Positions 1-8,300 of a stretch of 34,015 nt of DNA are shown one piece after another. The translations under genes were made by a program, and so were the position numbers. The notes under the pieces are model-generated. The model saw only the letters and a list, made by a program, of their open reading frames with translations. It ran no database searches and was not told where the DNA came from. This stretch comes from Deltaproteobacteria bacterium (GTDB lineage: Bacteria; UBA10199; 2-02-FULL-50-16; JAJFLM01): the NCBI GenBank assembly GCA_021772655.1, contig JAJFLM010000098.1:1-34015 (forward strand), read 5' to 3'. Positions within the stretch are counted from its first letter, which is position 1. Every line of letters starts with the position of its first letter.

Positions 1-1295
1 TTTCCAGGGCAAAGTGTAGCGGGCCCTGGATTAAGAACATTTAGAGGTAAATATTTGATTCTGTCTTCGATAACTTCACTGCGGTTTAAAACTATATCGA
101 TGCCTTCACGAGTCTCTCCAGCGTCCAAAGTAATCACAGAAAATAACTGATTATCTTCGTCGGCCACATCCCCTTCATTCCAGAATTCTGCGTCACCGTA
201 AATGAATGGGTCTATTAATCCTGGAGCTATTGTAAAGGCAGCACTCTTACCAGTCACCTCTTCAACTTCAATTGTATAAGAGCCTGGCGGTAGTCCTGAT
301 ATCGAAAAATTAGCTACCGAAGTGACCTCATCAGTAATATTATCAATGCAAAAACTTGAATTGATTGTGGCTGCATGCATACCTTCCGTACATAGCCTTC
401 CACTCAAAAAAGAATACGCCTTACACAGAGAGTCTTCGATATTTCTCGCAATGATATTTACATGCATCATTGGGGAATCATCAGACTTAAGAATAGTCCC
501 CTTGATTGTAGCCATATCTTCCGCAAAAGAATTTGATGGATATAAAGCAGAAATGCCAGCAACGTCATCAGGGTTTAATACAGTTTTACCTTCATTACCT
601 GCTTGATTAGACATAGTTGGTATCAAATTCTGCAAGCCAATGTGCCCTTCTAATATTATCTGTTGATTAAGTGATGGGTGGGCAAGTCCTAAGAGATGGC
701 CCAACTCATGAACCATTGTTGCCACAACTCTATTGATTCCACCAATAGCATTTGTTGTTTCTATTTCTGGACTTAATACCAAAATACCTTGGACAATATT
801 AAATGGGCTACCCAAACTACCAGAAAAAACTTTTGCCCCTGCATTAGCAGAACAGCTTGTAATTAAACAAAGCTCATTCTTTAAAATAGAACTATCTCGA
901 TCAAACGCGATCACTGTCTCTAATTTTTTCTGGGCCTGGCTAGGACAAGAGTCAAGGTCATCGGTATAGCATTGAAACAGGTTGATATAATCCTTGTAAT
1001 TATCACCCGTAATATCTTCGGGTAAATACCCTCCAAAATTAAAACGTGGTACATGCGGAGAGACACTCTCCCAAATGTTCATAGCCTCTTTAAGTAATAC
1101 ATGCGCTTTATCATTATCTAAACGAGCACTCAAATCTCCAGGGTCCAAGTAATATGTGATGATAGAGCCAGGCTTCCATCCTATAGGTTCCCCTGTATCT
1201 GGATGGATGTAGAGATAATTATAAGCATGACTCATTACGGGCAGACAAAGACTTACGCATAAACATACGAAGCTAACCAGTAATGTACTAAACAT
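1..1295 (-). CDS. Secreted matrixin-type zinc metalloprotease (3' end beyond window)
   Basis: Not in the ORF track because its stop lies left of the window; I translated it by hand (431 codons visible). It begins MFSTLLVSFVCLCVSLC, a signal peptide probably cleaved after SHA near residue 24. About 190 residues in lies HELGHLLGLAH, the HExxHxxGxxH metzincin zinc site, followed about 20 residues later by IPTMSN, a plausible Met-turn. Together these point to a matrixin/metzincin endopeptidase whose three His bind zinc and whose Glu is catalytic. Downstream residues (PSYTIEVEEV-like, 'SISGLPPGSYTIEVEE') suggest a carboxypeptidase-regulatory or Ig-like beta domain after the protease. It is the last visible gene of the minus-strand surface operon, 28 nt after the fibre gene. 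The Shine-Dalgarno site is weak, so coupling from upstream is likely. Substrate unknown. Confidence 0.88.
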   Translation of the reverse strand, partial: MFSTLLVSFVCLCVSLCLPVMSHAYNYLYIHPDTGEPIGWKPGSIITYYLDPGDLSARLDNDKAHVLLKEAMNIWESVSPHVPRFNFGGYLPEDITGDNYKDYINLFQCYTDDLDSCPSQAQKKLETVIAFDRDSSILKNELCLITSCSANAGAKVFSGSLGSPFNIVQGILVLSPEIETTNAIGGINRVVATMVHELGHLLGLAHPSLNQQIILEGHIGLQNLIPTMSNQAGNEGKTVLNPDDVAGISALYPSNSFAEDMATIKGTILKSDDSPMMHVNIIARNIEDSLCKAYSFLSGRLCTEGMHAATINSSFCIDNITDEVTSVANFSISGLPPGSYTIEVEEVTGKSAAFTIAPGLIDPFIYGDAEFWNEGDVADEDNQLFSVITLDAGETREGIDIVLNRSEVIEDRIKYLPLNVLNPGPATLCPG

Positions 1296-1323
1296 AGTAA
1301 AGTTCACAGTAAGCCCCACTACT

Positions 1324-2406
1324 CTAATTTATGCCACCTAAAATCATAATAGAAAAATTTCCGTACCCTTGCCCTCCCGATTCCTCCTTAAGTCGTACCC
1401 GAACAGAATTAGAATCCTTAGATAGAACCACTGCAAACATTCTTCGCCCTCCCGAATTATCATTAACGGTTGCAATAGCCGCATATGTAGAGTTTTGCAT
1501 TGAAGCACTATAAACAAGTCTGTAATGATCACCATAAGTTGCATCTCCCAGTATTCTGGTAACGCTCGAAAAATTTACGCTATCAGAGAGCGTTTTTGAG
1601 CCAGCTGTTCCACTTCCGTCGGTTACATAGGCCCAGGCATTAACATTTAACCTAGGATCACTGCCCTCCAAAGCCGTAATACGAGTCTCATGATTATTTA
1701 CCACCACATCATTAAGATTACTGACATTTACACCATCGACAGAAGCAACATTGGTAACATTATTGCCACCCATATTCAGGGACCCCGTCATTGAGTCACT
1801 ACCATCACGATTTAATTTCTCATTAAGATCACTTTGTAACGATGAAACTTCACTCGCAACTTCTGAATCCAAAGCCACTTCACCCGGCAACTGAGTTGTC
1901 GTTATCATCACATTCTCAACATGCTCATTAGTAATCGCCCCCTGCTGAATCATCGTTGACGTAATCGAATTCTCCGCAACCGTCAGCGCTTCCTGACAAT
2001 AATAGGCATACGGTACCGAAGTTAACTCAAGTTGTTCTAAAGTCGTAATACTCCCAACGCTTACTTCAATGAAAAGTGGTGTGATCGGATTCAACACAGA
2101 GTAAGGCAATCCACCCGTCGGCACCGCAGGATCAGACCCTGGTTCAACACCCGACCCAATCAACACGTTTACCAAGCCATCAAAGACATGAACGCCCTTC
2201 TGCTCCTCGCTATAGAGCTCCGTCCCCTGATCATCGAGAACCCGGAATAAAATATCCACATTATCATCAGCAATAAGATTGCCCGCATCATCAAAAAGAG
2301 CTGATTGAAAAGTAATCACTTGGGGAATACTTTGCGCCATAACTGTCAGTGAAAAAAGCACTGATAAAAAACTTACTGTACCTAAAGATAATTTCTTGAG
2401 TTTCAT
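1324..2406 (-). CDS. Exported fibre/adhesin with phage-tail-fibre-like C-terminus
   Basis: 360 residues from the ATG at 2406. The ORF track starts at a TTG, but GAGGT lies 5 nt before the ATG of MKLKKLSL, so the ATG is preferred. There is a signal peptide (MKLKKLSLGTVSFLSVLFSLTVMAQS). Residues of about 25-140 form a domain of the type 'vitfqsaLfddaGnli...v.f.vlddqG..l..e....v.vf.G.v.v.iG', common at the start of bacterial surface fibres. Then come a segment rich in 'ITSTMIQQGAITNEHV', a short coiled coil, and MTGSLNMGGNNVTNV, a motif typical of phage tail fibre shafts. The last ~100 residues (AWAYVTDGSGTAGS...FSIMILGGIN) resemble tail-fibre receptor-binding tips. I infer a trimeric surface adhesin like the mosaic fibres of predatory Bdellovibrio. 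No phage genes surround it. Confidence 0.72.
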   Translation of the reverse strand: MKLKKLSLGTVSFLSVLFSLTVMAQSIPQVITFQSALFDDAGNLIADDNVDILFRVLDDQGTELYSEEQKGVHVFDGLVNVLIGSGVEPGSDPAVPTGGLPYSVLNPITPLFIEVSVGSITTLEQLELTSVPYAYYCQEALTVAENSITSTMIQQGAITNEHVENVMITTTQLPGEVALDSEVASEVSSLQSDLNEKLNRDGSDSMTGSLNMGGNNVTNVASVDGVNVSNLNDVVVNNHETRITALEGSDPRLNVNAWAYVTDGSGTAGSKTLSDSVNFSSVTRILGDATYGDHYRLVYSASMQNSTYAAIATVNDNSGGRRMFAVVLSKDSNSVRVRLKEESGGQGYGNFSIMILGGIN

Positions 2407-2427
2407 TATAACCTCACAGTTAATCAA

Positions 2428-2877
2428 TTAACGTAATTTAATCTCAACACGTCGGTTCTGTGCACGACCTGCTGCGGTGTCATTGGCTGATAAAGGCTGC
2501 CCTTCCCCAAATGACAAAACAATTAGCCTTGAAGGATCTATACCTAAACCCACCATCACCTCACGCACAGCGCGCGCGCGACTATCACCAAGTTTTAAAT
2601 TATAATCTTCCAAACCCTCGGCATCAGCGTGCCCTTCCAACTGAGCGACTTTAGTTGTATCAAGATTCAGTCGGTTAACGCTGGATTGGATTTTCTCCTG
2701 TTCAGAAATTTTAACTTGAGCGAGATCCGACTCAAAATAAACTCGCTCAACTATTTCTGGATCAGCATAAACTTGCGCGTCTGTCGCCACCTTGATGCGC
2801 TTAGGCGACGACGCACAGGACACGAATAATCCAGTGGCCAGCAACACTATGAATAAACGAAATTGAAAGAATCGCAT
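2428..2877 (-). CDS. OmpA/Pal-like peptidoglycan-binding lipoprotein
   Basis: 149 residues. A signal peptide ends in LFVSC, giving a lipidated Cys21; Phe at -3 is unusual for a lipobox, but the hydrophobic stretch is convincing. Residues of about 45-149 are an OmpA C-terminal domain: VYFESDLAQV, LEGHADAEGLEDYNLKLGDSRARAV, SFGEGQP and AQNRRVEIKL, including the Asp and Arg positions that bind meso-diaminopimelate in this family. Such proteins tie the outer membrane to peptidoglycan. The ATG shares one base with the stop of the preceding lipoprotein gene (TAATG), and the fibre gene follows 21 nt on, so it is translated as part of the surface operon and may anchor the fibre. It is too short to be an OmpA barrel; it is Pal-like. 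Confidence 0.93.
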   Translation of the reverse strand: MRFFQFRLFIVLLATGLFVSCASSPKRIKVATDAQVYADPEIVERVYFESDLAQVKISEQEKIQSSVNRLNLDTTKVAQLEGHADAEGLEDYNLKLGDSRARAVREVMVGLGIDPSRLIVLSFGEGQPLSANDTAAGRAQNRRVEIKLR

Positions 2878-3734
2878 TAGGGTTTACTCCTACTCATAAC
2901 ATGAGGAAAATGTGCTAGATCTGTATCAAAACTGTAAAAAGGCACTGCCCCACTGGTGATAGCAGGGCTCTTACTTTGACCAAAGGACACAATACCTGTT
3001 CCGGGAAGAGAACCCGGCGGGGCCAACCGTACCGTCACCTGACTACTTTCTCCATTAGTCAAATCACGCAAGATGAAGGTATGGCGACCCAACGCCAGCT
3101 CTGGAGGTAAGAAGTTAAATTGCCCTAAAGACAACTTAGCCTCAGCAAATTCTAATCCAGTTTGATTATCTTTTAGAACTAAAGACTGATTAAAAGATGC
3201 ATCTTGAACCTCAATCTGATGGTTAGGTTCACCAGACCCTTGCATCATCAAACGGGTTACAATTACCCGATTGCCATTTCTAAGATTTAAGAAAATAGGC
3301 ACCGTATTTAACGAAACAGTTATCGGCTCAAGCTTCTGCTTATCAATGGTAATATTTTTAATTTCCTTACGGCGCACCACCATATTTTCATTATTCAAAG
3401 CTTCAACTAACAGGGTCCGCTGATCCCCTTCGGGGATATCTTTAAGAGAAATCCCCGCTCCATCAGGAGTTGCCTCCAAAAGAATCGGCACTGAAATTCC
3501 TGAGCCCGTGACATAGACACGAAACTTTTTAACTTGTTGCCTTAGAGGTAATTCTTCAGCCACTAAGCCAGCAGGGGCCAGTGCATTTTCAATGTTCAAA
3601 AATAAATCTACGTGCTCTTGCTTAGTGCAGGCTGCAAGCAACATGAAAAATCCAAAAAATGCTATCCGTAAGGGCGTATTTCCATACGCCCCTACACGCT
3701 TTGAAAAAATATCTTTTCTATCTAAAAACCACAT
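2877..3734 (-). CDS. Lipoprotein of unknown function with beta-sandwich domains
   Basis: 285 residues from the ATG at 3734, which has AGGAG 7 nt upstream; the track's longer start has no such support. The first 36 residues end in MLLAAC, a good lipobox with Cys36, but the n-region before the hydrophobic core is unusually long (about 23 residues). Part of it (RVGAYGNTPLR) is encoded by a 28-nt palindromic repeat. The mature part looks all-beta: 'VKKFRVYVTGSGISVPILLEATPDGAGISLKDIPEGDQRTLLVEALN' is typical of Ig-like or carboxypeptidase-regulatory sandwiches, and a second such domain follows. The start lies 17 nt inside the PEGA gene and the stop overlaps the OmpA start, so it is translationally coupled on both sides. 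I do not recognise the family. A periplasmic or outer-membrane assembly role for the fibre module is only inference from context. Confidence 0.8.
   Translation of the reverse strand: MWFLDRKDIFSKRVGAYGNTPLRIAFFGFFMLLAACTKQEHVDLFLNIENALAPAGLVAEELPLRQQVKKFRVYVTGSGISVPILLEATPDGAGISLKDIPEGDQRTLLVEALNNENMVVRRKEIKNITIDKQKLEPITVSLNTVPIFLNLRNGNRVIVTRLMMQGSGEPNHQIEVQDASFNQSLVLKDNQTGLEFAEAKLSLGQFNFLPPELALGRHTFILRDLTNGESSQVTVRLAPPGSLPGTGIVSFGQSKSPAITSGAVPFYSFDTDLAHFPHVMSRSKP
3668..3695. repeat. 28-nt imperfect palindrome, copy 1, inside a coding sequence
   Basis: GTAAGGGCGTAT-TTCC-ATACGCCCCTAC: the 12-nt arms pair with one mismatch around a 4-nt loop. A second copy, nearly identical in the arms and also followed by ACACGCT, is at 24172-24199. 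Here it lies inside the lipoprotein gene and encodes part of its signal-peptide n-region in frame. It resembles REP-like palindromes that are dispersed in many genomes. Confidence 0.8.
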
Positions 3735-5013
3735 TAATCGCTCCTGTTGTATTGGTCGTCGCTCCCGCAAGAATCCCGCCCGTAACCGCCCCCACCACCA
3801 CTAAACCGACAGCACTCCAGAACCAGGGATTTTTTAATAAAGGCCTATGCTTACCCAACAAGGAAACATCACCGTAGTAAGGCGCCGCCGCAAGACTGCC
3901 GGGGTCATCCATAATATTTCTATGCATTTCATCTAAAACCTTGGACGCTAACCGTTCTGAAGTCTGACCGAGTTCTCGACGAAAATTTCTAACAGAAACC
4001 GACTGGGGTTGATGAAAGGTCGCAAGGTCACGATCTACAATATAGGCTTTCACCACAGCTTGATCATTTTCACGGTCGAGATCGATCAGAATAAGCTTTC
4101 GAACCTGCATGGCTTTGGCAGCCGCTCCCGATGTTTCAGTCAGATGTTCAAAATTATTGAACTGATCACGATGAAATCCAGCCATATCTTTAGAGAGGTT
4201 TAAGTTAGGTGCTTTCCATGGCAAATGAGCGGCTACTTCAGCCATAGTATCTGCTTTTACTTGAACAACCTCACGGGAGCTTTGGTAATTTGCGGCCTTA
4301 ACAACCACAGCATGTTCCCCAATCGCATACCCACTTACCTGCAATGGTGTCGTTCCTTTAAAGACACCATTCACATAAACATCTGAAGCCGCGGGCACAG
4401 AATGAACTTGAATCATGCCCGTTTGTTGTTGAGCTGTTTTTTCACGGGTACGTCGGACTTTCTTGACAATAGAAGGCGCAAAATAACGCTGGTCCAATTT
4501 TATCGTTGGATTATAATAAACCAGTTTACTAAAGGCTTCATTGGCTAAAGCCCGTTGGTTCTGAGCCATCGCCACAATACCTTGAACTGTATAGGCTTCG
4601 AGCAAAGCCGCATTATCACGTTCCGCAAGTGGAGCGGATAAAGCCTGAGCGACTACCTTCTCCACCAAACTGCTAGAACGCTCTAGATGTAGTTGAAAAT
4701 ACTCGCGCTTGGCTTCATCAACCGCCGCTTGCAACGAAGATACCTGCCCTGAGGCAATAATAGCATCCTTTTGATAATCTAAGAGCGCTTTACTTTCAGC
4801 ACGCGACAAAACTTTTAAATGGGCGTACCGAGATAATTCCTCACGAAATTTATCGGTCATTTTTCTAGTCTTGCGAGAGGAAACATCCGAACGATGTAAT
4901 TCTAATACCGCAATATGCTGTGGGTCTGCTGTATCAATGGGAATATGTGCAAAACTAGAGGTAGCTTGCAACTGCACTAATAACAGACAGACACATCGAA
5001 ACCAGAATCTCAT
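3718..5013 (-). CDS. PEGA-domain envelope protein with C-terminal membrane segment
   Basis: 431 residues from the ATG at 5013, which has GGAGG 5 nt upstream; the track's start is a GTG 12 nt earlier. Residues 1-22 are a signal peptide (MRFWFRCVCLLLVQLQATSSFA). Residues of about 32-85 ('HIAVLELHRSDVS...FREELSRYAHLKVLSRAESKALL') look like the start of CsgG/TolB-like proteins that sense or assemble at the envelope. A helical middle follows. Residues of about 200-255 are a PEGA domain (GMIQVHSVPAASDVYVNGVFKGTTPLQ...GEHAVVVKAANY), a beta fold often found in proteins near the cell wall. Residues of about 395-418 (NPWFWSAVGLVVVGAVTGGILAG) are one transmembrane span. It is the first gene of the left operon, about 100 nt from a sigma-54 promoter. 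Function is inferred: an envelope scaffold for the fibre and OmpA-like proteins downstream. Confidence 0.85.
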   Translation of the reverse strand: MRFWFRCVCLLLVQLQATSSFAHIPIDTADPQHIAVLELHRSDVSSRKTRKMTDKFREELSRYAHLKVLSRAESKALLDYQKDAIIASGQVSSLQAAVDEAKREYFQLHLERSSSLVEKVVAQALSAPLAERDNAALLEAYTVQGIVAMAQNQRALANEAFSKLVYYNPTIKLDQRYFAPSIVKKVRRTREKTAQQQTGMIQVHSVPAASDVYVNGVFKGTTPLQVSGYAIGEHAVVVKAANYQSSREVVQVKADTMAEVAAHLPWKAPNLNLSKDMAGFHRDQFNNFEHLTETSGAAAKAMQVRKLILIDLDRENDQAVVKAYIVDRDLATFHQPQSVSVRNFRRELGQTSERLASKVLDEMHRNIMDDPGSLAAAPYYGDVSLLGKHRPLLKNPWFWSAVGLVVVGAVTGGILAGATTNTTGAINVVFR

Positions 5014-5397
5014 TCTTCCCTCCACTTGTACCCCGTTTTTCTGCGCTAAAAGAAGTAAGGCCTGCAGTAAACGGCCAATTTTTATCCAACTCTCAAAGTT
5101 GACCTGATAAATGATAGTCCATCTAAATGCACAAGCCGTGCCAAGACCATGCCAAGTTCGGAATAGTAAATAATTTTAAATACTTATGAGAAAATGAACT
5201 ACGAAAGAGCTTTCATGAAAAGCTTATATGAGTTTCAAAGTGAGAGAGTAGTATCGCAAAATGAATCGCTATAATTTGCGTGTTCAAGAGGAAAAATATC
5301 ATGAGCTGGAATTATATAAAAATTGATGGCGTTTTTTAATGAGGGTGAAAATACATCCACGCTAGAATTTCACATGAATTGATCTACTTAAATACAA
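5014..5397. other. AT-rich non-coding gap between the cyclase gene and the surface operon
   Basis: 384 nt without a credible gene. Apart from the sigma-54 sites near 5130 and the Shine-Dalgarno site of the PEGA gene, I see no open frame with a ribosome site, no strong hairpin with a T-run, and no repeat. It is the 3' side of the cyclase gene and the 5' side of the surface operon, both on the minus strand. The AT-rich part (about 5160-5397) could hold an enhancer site for a sigma-54 activator, but I cannot identify a dyad. Confidence 0.6.
5127..5155 (-). promoter_or_regulatory. Two overlapping sigma-54 (-24/-12) promoter candidates
   Basis: Reading the minus strand, TTGGCACGGCTTGTGCATT places GG at 5142-5141 and GC at 5130-5129, exactly 10 nt apart; the -12 element is GTGCA against the consensus TTGCA. 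Immediately upstream, TTGGCATGGTCTTGGCA gives a second GG-N10-GC (GG 5153-5152, GC 5141-5140). The predicted start of transcription is near 5117, about 100 nt before the PEGA gene. The first site is the stronger. Confidence 0.6.
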
Positions 5398-8300
5398 TCA
5401 TTTTTCTTGCAGCATATCTAAAACAGCCTGCAACAAAACTTCTGGCTGTTGTGTCATGGTCCCTTGCTGCATGCGTACTTGCAGTAAGCTTTCCCCAGCG
5501 GTATTCACACCAATCATCAGTTCAATGTCGCCAAATTGATGGCTATTAAACGGTTGCCCTGTAGTGTTGGCTTTAAAATTTAAACGCACCACACTTCCCG
5601 TCACATGCCACTCATCTTGATAGCGTACTGTCATCGCCGGGCCCACGTTAACAACTGTAGTAATCGCTTGCACTAAAGCCGCATCGGGTGAGAAAAGTTC
5701 AAAGTTCCAATCAAAATAGATGGAATCACTGACCCGACTAGCGCGGATGATACCGTTGTGTAGCATTAAGTTTTCATGGCTGGTTGTCATGGGGTTTAAA
5801 TCTAAGCGTGCCGTGATCAAGCGGTTTAATAACGTGACCGGAGGTAATGTCGTTCTGGCAAAGGCGGTGTTCCATGAGCCACTATGAGGGCCCACAATAA
5901 CTTGAGCCGGTTCTGCCTCGTGAAGCAGCTTCCACTCTGGGCCTAAGTGCCCAGGCCGCACCTGATCTACCATCTGTAAGCTTAAAGCTGTCACACTGTC
6001 ATGATCTAATTCCAGCAGGTTTTGTTCTCGCAAGCTCTCCCAAAGTTGCCCAATAGCAAAGTTGACCGCCACGCGATTATTAAAACTATCGCGCTGTTCA
6101 CTGCTAGAAAGTCGCTCAGCGCGTTCCCCTAATAAACGCTTTGTTCCATAATGATATTCTGACATTGCGCCATCCATTACTTGCCAAGCGGCCTTTGCTT
6201 CTCCAGCAGCTGACAAGATGCGCGCATGGGTTAACATAATCTCTAAATCAAACTCTTCTACCATCCAATTGGATTCACGTAATAAATCATAGGCTAAGTG
6301 ACTCCGACGTAAAGCTTCATCAAGCTGGCGTTGAGCTAAATAGATTTGCGCAAAAGCCATGTGGGCCATGGCCGCTAGTTTAGGGTCTGCCTCTTCACCG
6401 GCATTTGCAATCGCTTCCACACGTAGAGCCGCAGTCACCGCTTCGGGATAACGCTGCAAGGCATTCAAAGTCAGTGCACGGTACAAATGTGTCACCCCGG
6501 CCATAAACTCATTAGCATGGCGGCCATATAATTGAACACAGCGGTCTAACTCTTGCATCGCTAATTCATGCTGGCCTAACAAACGTGCTGAAGTTCCAAT
6601 GTTAGGCACAAAATTAACGCGAAAGGCTCCACCAAACTTCTCTAAGGAGAGCTCTTCAGTAGCTTGATATAACTCTAAGGCTTCTTGATAATAACCCAAA
6701 TTAATATAAGCCCCACCCAAGTTGACGTTGCGTACCAAGCGCCGCTTGGCAAAACGCGGTGAGGTCAACAGGCTATCCACTTCTTCCGCCAATTGAATCA
6801 CGCTGGCATAATCGCCGTATTGCAAGCCGAGATACATTTGATTCAAATAAGAATCAGCAATTAAATCTTTATCATCTAGAATCTTGGCCATGCGGACCGC
6901 GGCCTCAATATACTCTCGACCCTCTTCAAAATAACGCCCTTCAGTATAACAGCGCCCTTTTAAAGCCAACAACTGTACTTGCATCGCTTCGGGTTCATCA
7001 GCATCAAATAATGACAAACCCTGATTGACCGCAGCAATCGCTGTTGGTCTACTGATACCACGCTTTTCATCTGGTGCCGCCAGGTAAGTTCTTGCCTGGT
7101 TATAATAATATTGAGCTTGATGGCCACGGTCCATCGTGACATCCAATAACAGCGTCGCCGCTCGAAGCGCTCCATAAGCCCTCTCAAAATCGCGTACGTC
7201 TAAAGCATGTCCATTGATTTCGAGCTCTGCTGACAAAGCTATGGCTGGAACTAATTCTCTGCCCAAACGAGAGGCCTCTTGAAAATAAATCATCCCTTGA
7301 TCGGGAGCCCCATTCAATTTTGCCTGCATCCCTGCATCAAAAAAGACCCGCGAGGCCATCGCTAAATTGCCCGCCTCTGATAAGTGATGGGCGACTACTG
7401 ATAAAGGTTTGTCTCCCCAACGCTGATACAAAGCCGCCACATCGCGATGCAATTCCCGCCGCCGATCACTGCTCATCACTTTCAAGCAAGTTTCGCGCAT
7501 CATGTCATGACGGATACGGTAGTTACCAGAACCGGCCTTCACCAAGACTTGCTCTAATTCTAATCGGCCCAAATGAATTTCGGCATCATCAATCCCCAAA
7601 TCATGCAATAAATCTAAATCTACCGTGCCGCCAACAATCGAGGCTATCTCAATCAGGTCGCGTTCCCCGGCTGCTAAACGGTCTAGACGGGCCTGAAGAA
7701 AATTTTGTGAGCCTGGAGTCACCGCCGTGCCGTCTTCACTTACGAAATTCCATCCGTCTGTCGAAACATCACGTTGCAACCAACCCGCACGCGTTGCTTG
7801 TACCATTTCATGAAGAAAGAATAAGTTGCCTTGAGCCTGTTCTAGAATAAAATTAACTGCTGCACTCCTAAAACTACTTTCAACATAGTCACTAATCAAT
7901 TCTGAGGTCATCGCTGCCAGACCACTGGAATCGATTTCTCCTAATTCAACAAGTGGTAAGGCTGCTGCCGATTGGAAAATCTTATGGTAATCCGCGGTAA
8001 AACTGGGACGTGCCGCACCGAGAATACTCAAACGCGCATGGGGTAATTCTGAAACTAAATGACTGAGCACTTTCAATGAAAATTCATCGGCCCAATGCAA
8101 ATCTTCTAAGACAAACATCAGTGGGAAAACCTCGGTGTAAGCGGCTGTAAAATCAACTAAGGCACGCGTTACATTTTCACGATACACGCGCTCATCCGAA
8201 GTCATCGATTCAATATTCTCAGCCACCTGACGACGCATCTCCATCACAGAGCTATCAATGCGTTCTTGCATAGAATCTTCTAGGCTAAAGCCTAAACCCA

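Noticed and set aside
322-606. ORF-track entry of 94 residues on the plus strand (and 733-969)
   Set aside because: Both are antisense shadows of the matrixin gene, which has a signal peptide and an intact zinc site.
1324-2406. Prophage or tailocin remnant, because of the tail-fibre-like protein
   Set aside because: The protein has an export signal and lies in an operon of envelope proteins; no phage structural, lysis or integrase gene is present.
5160-5397. Small RNA or riboswitch in the AT-rich gap
   Set aside because: I see no stable hairpin, terminator or conserved motif, and AT-richness alone is not evidence.
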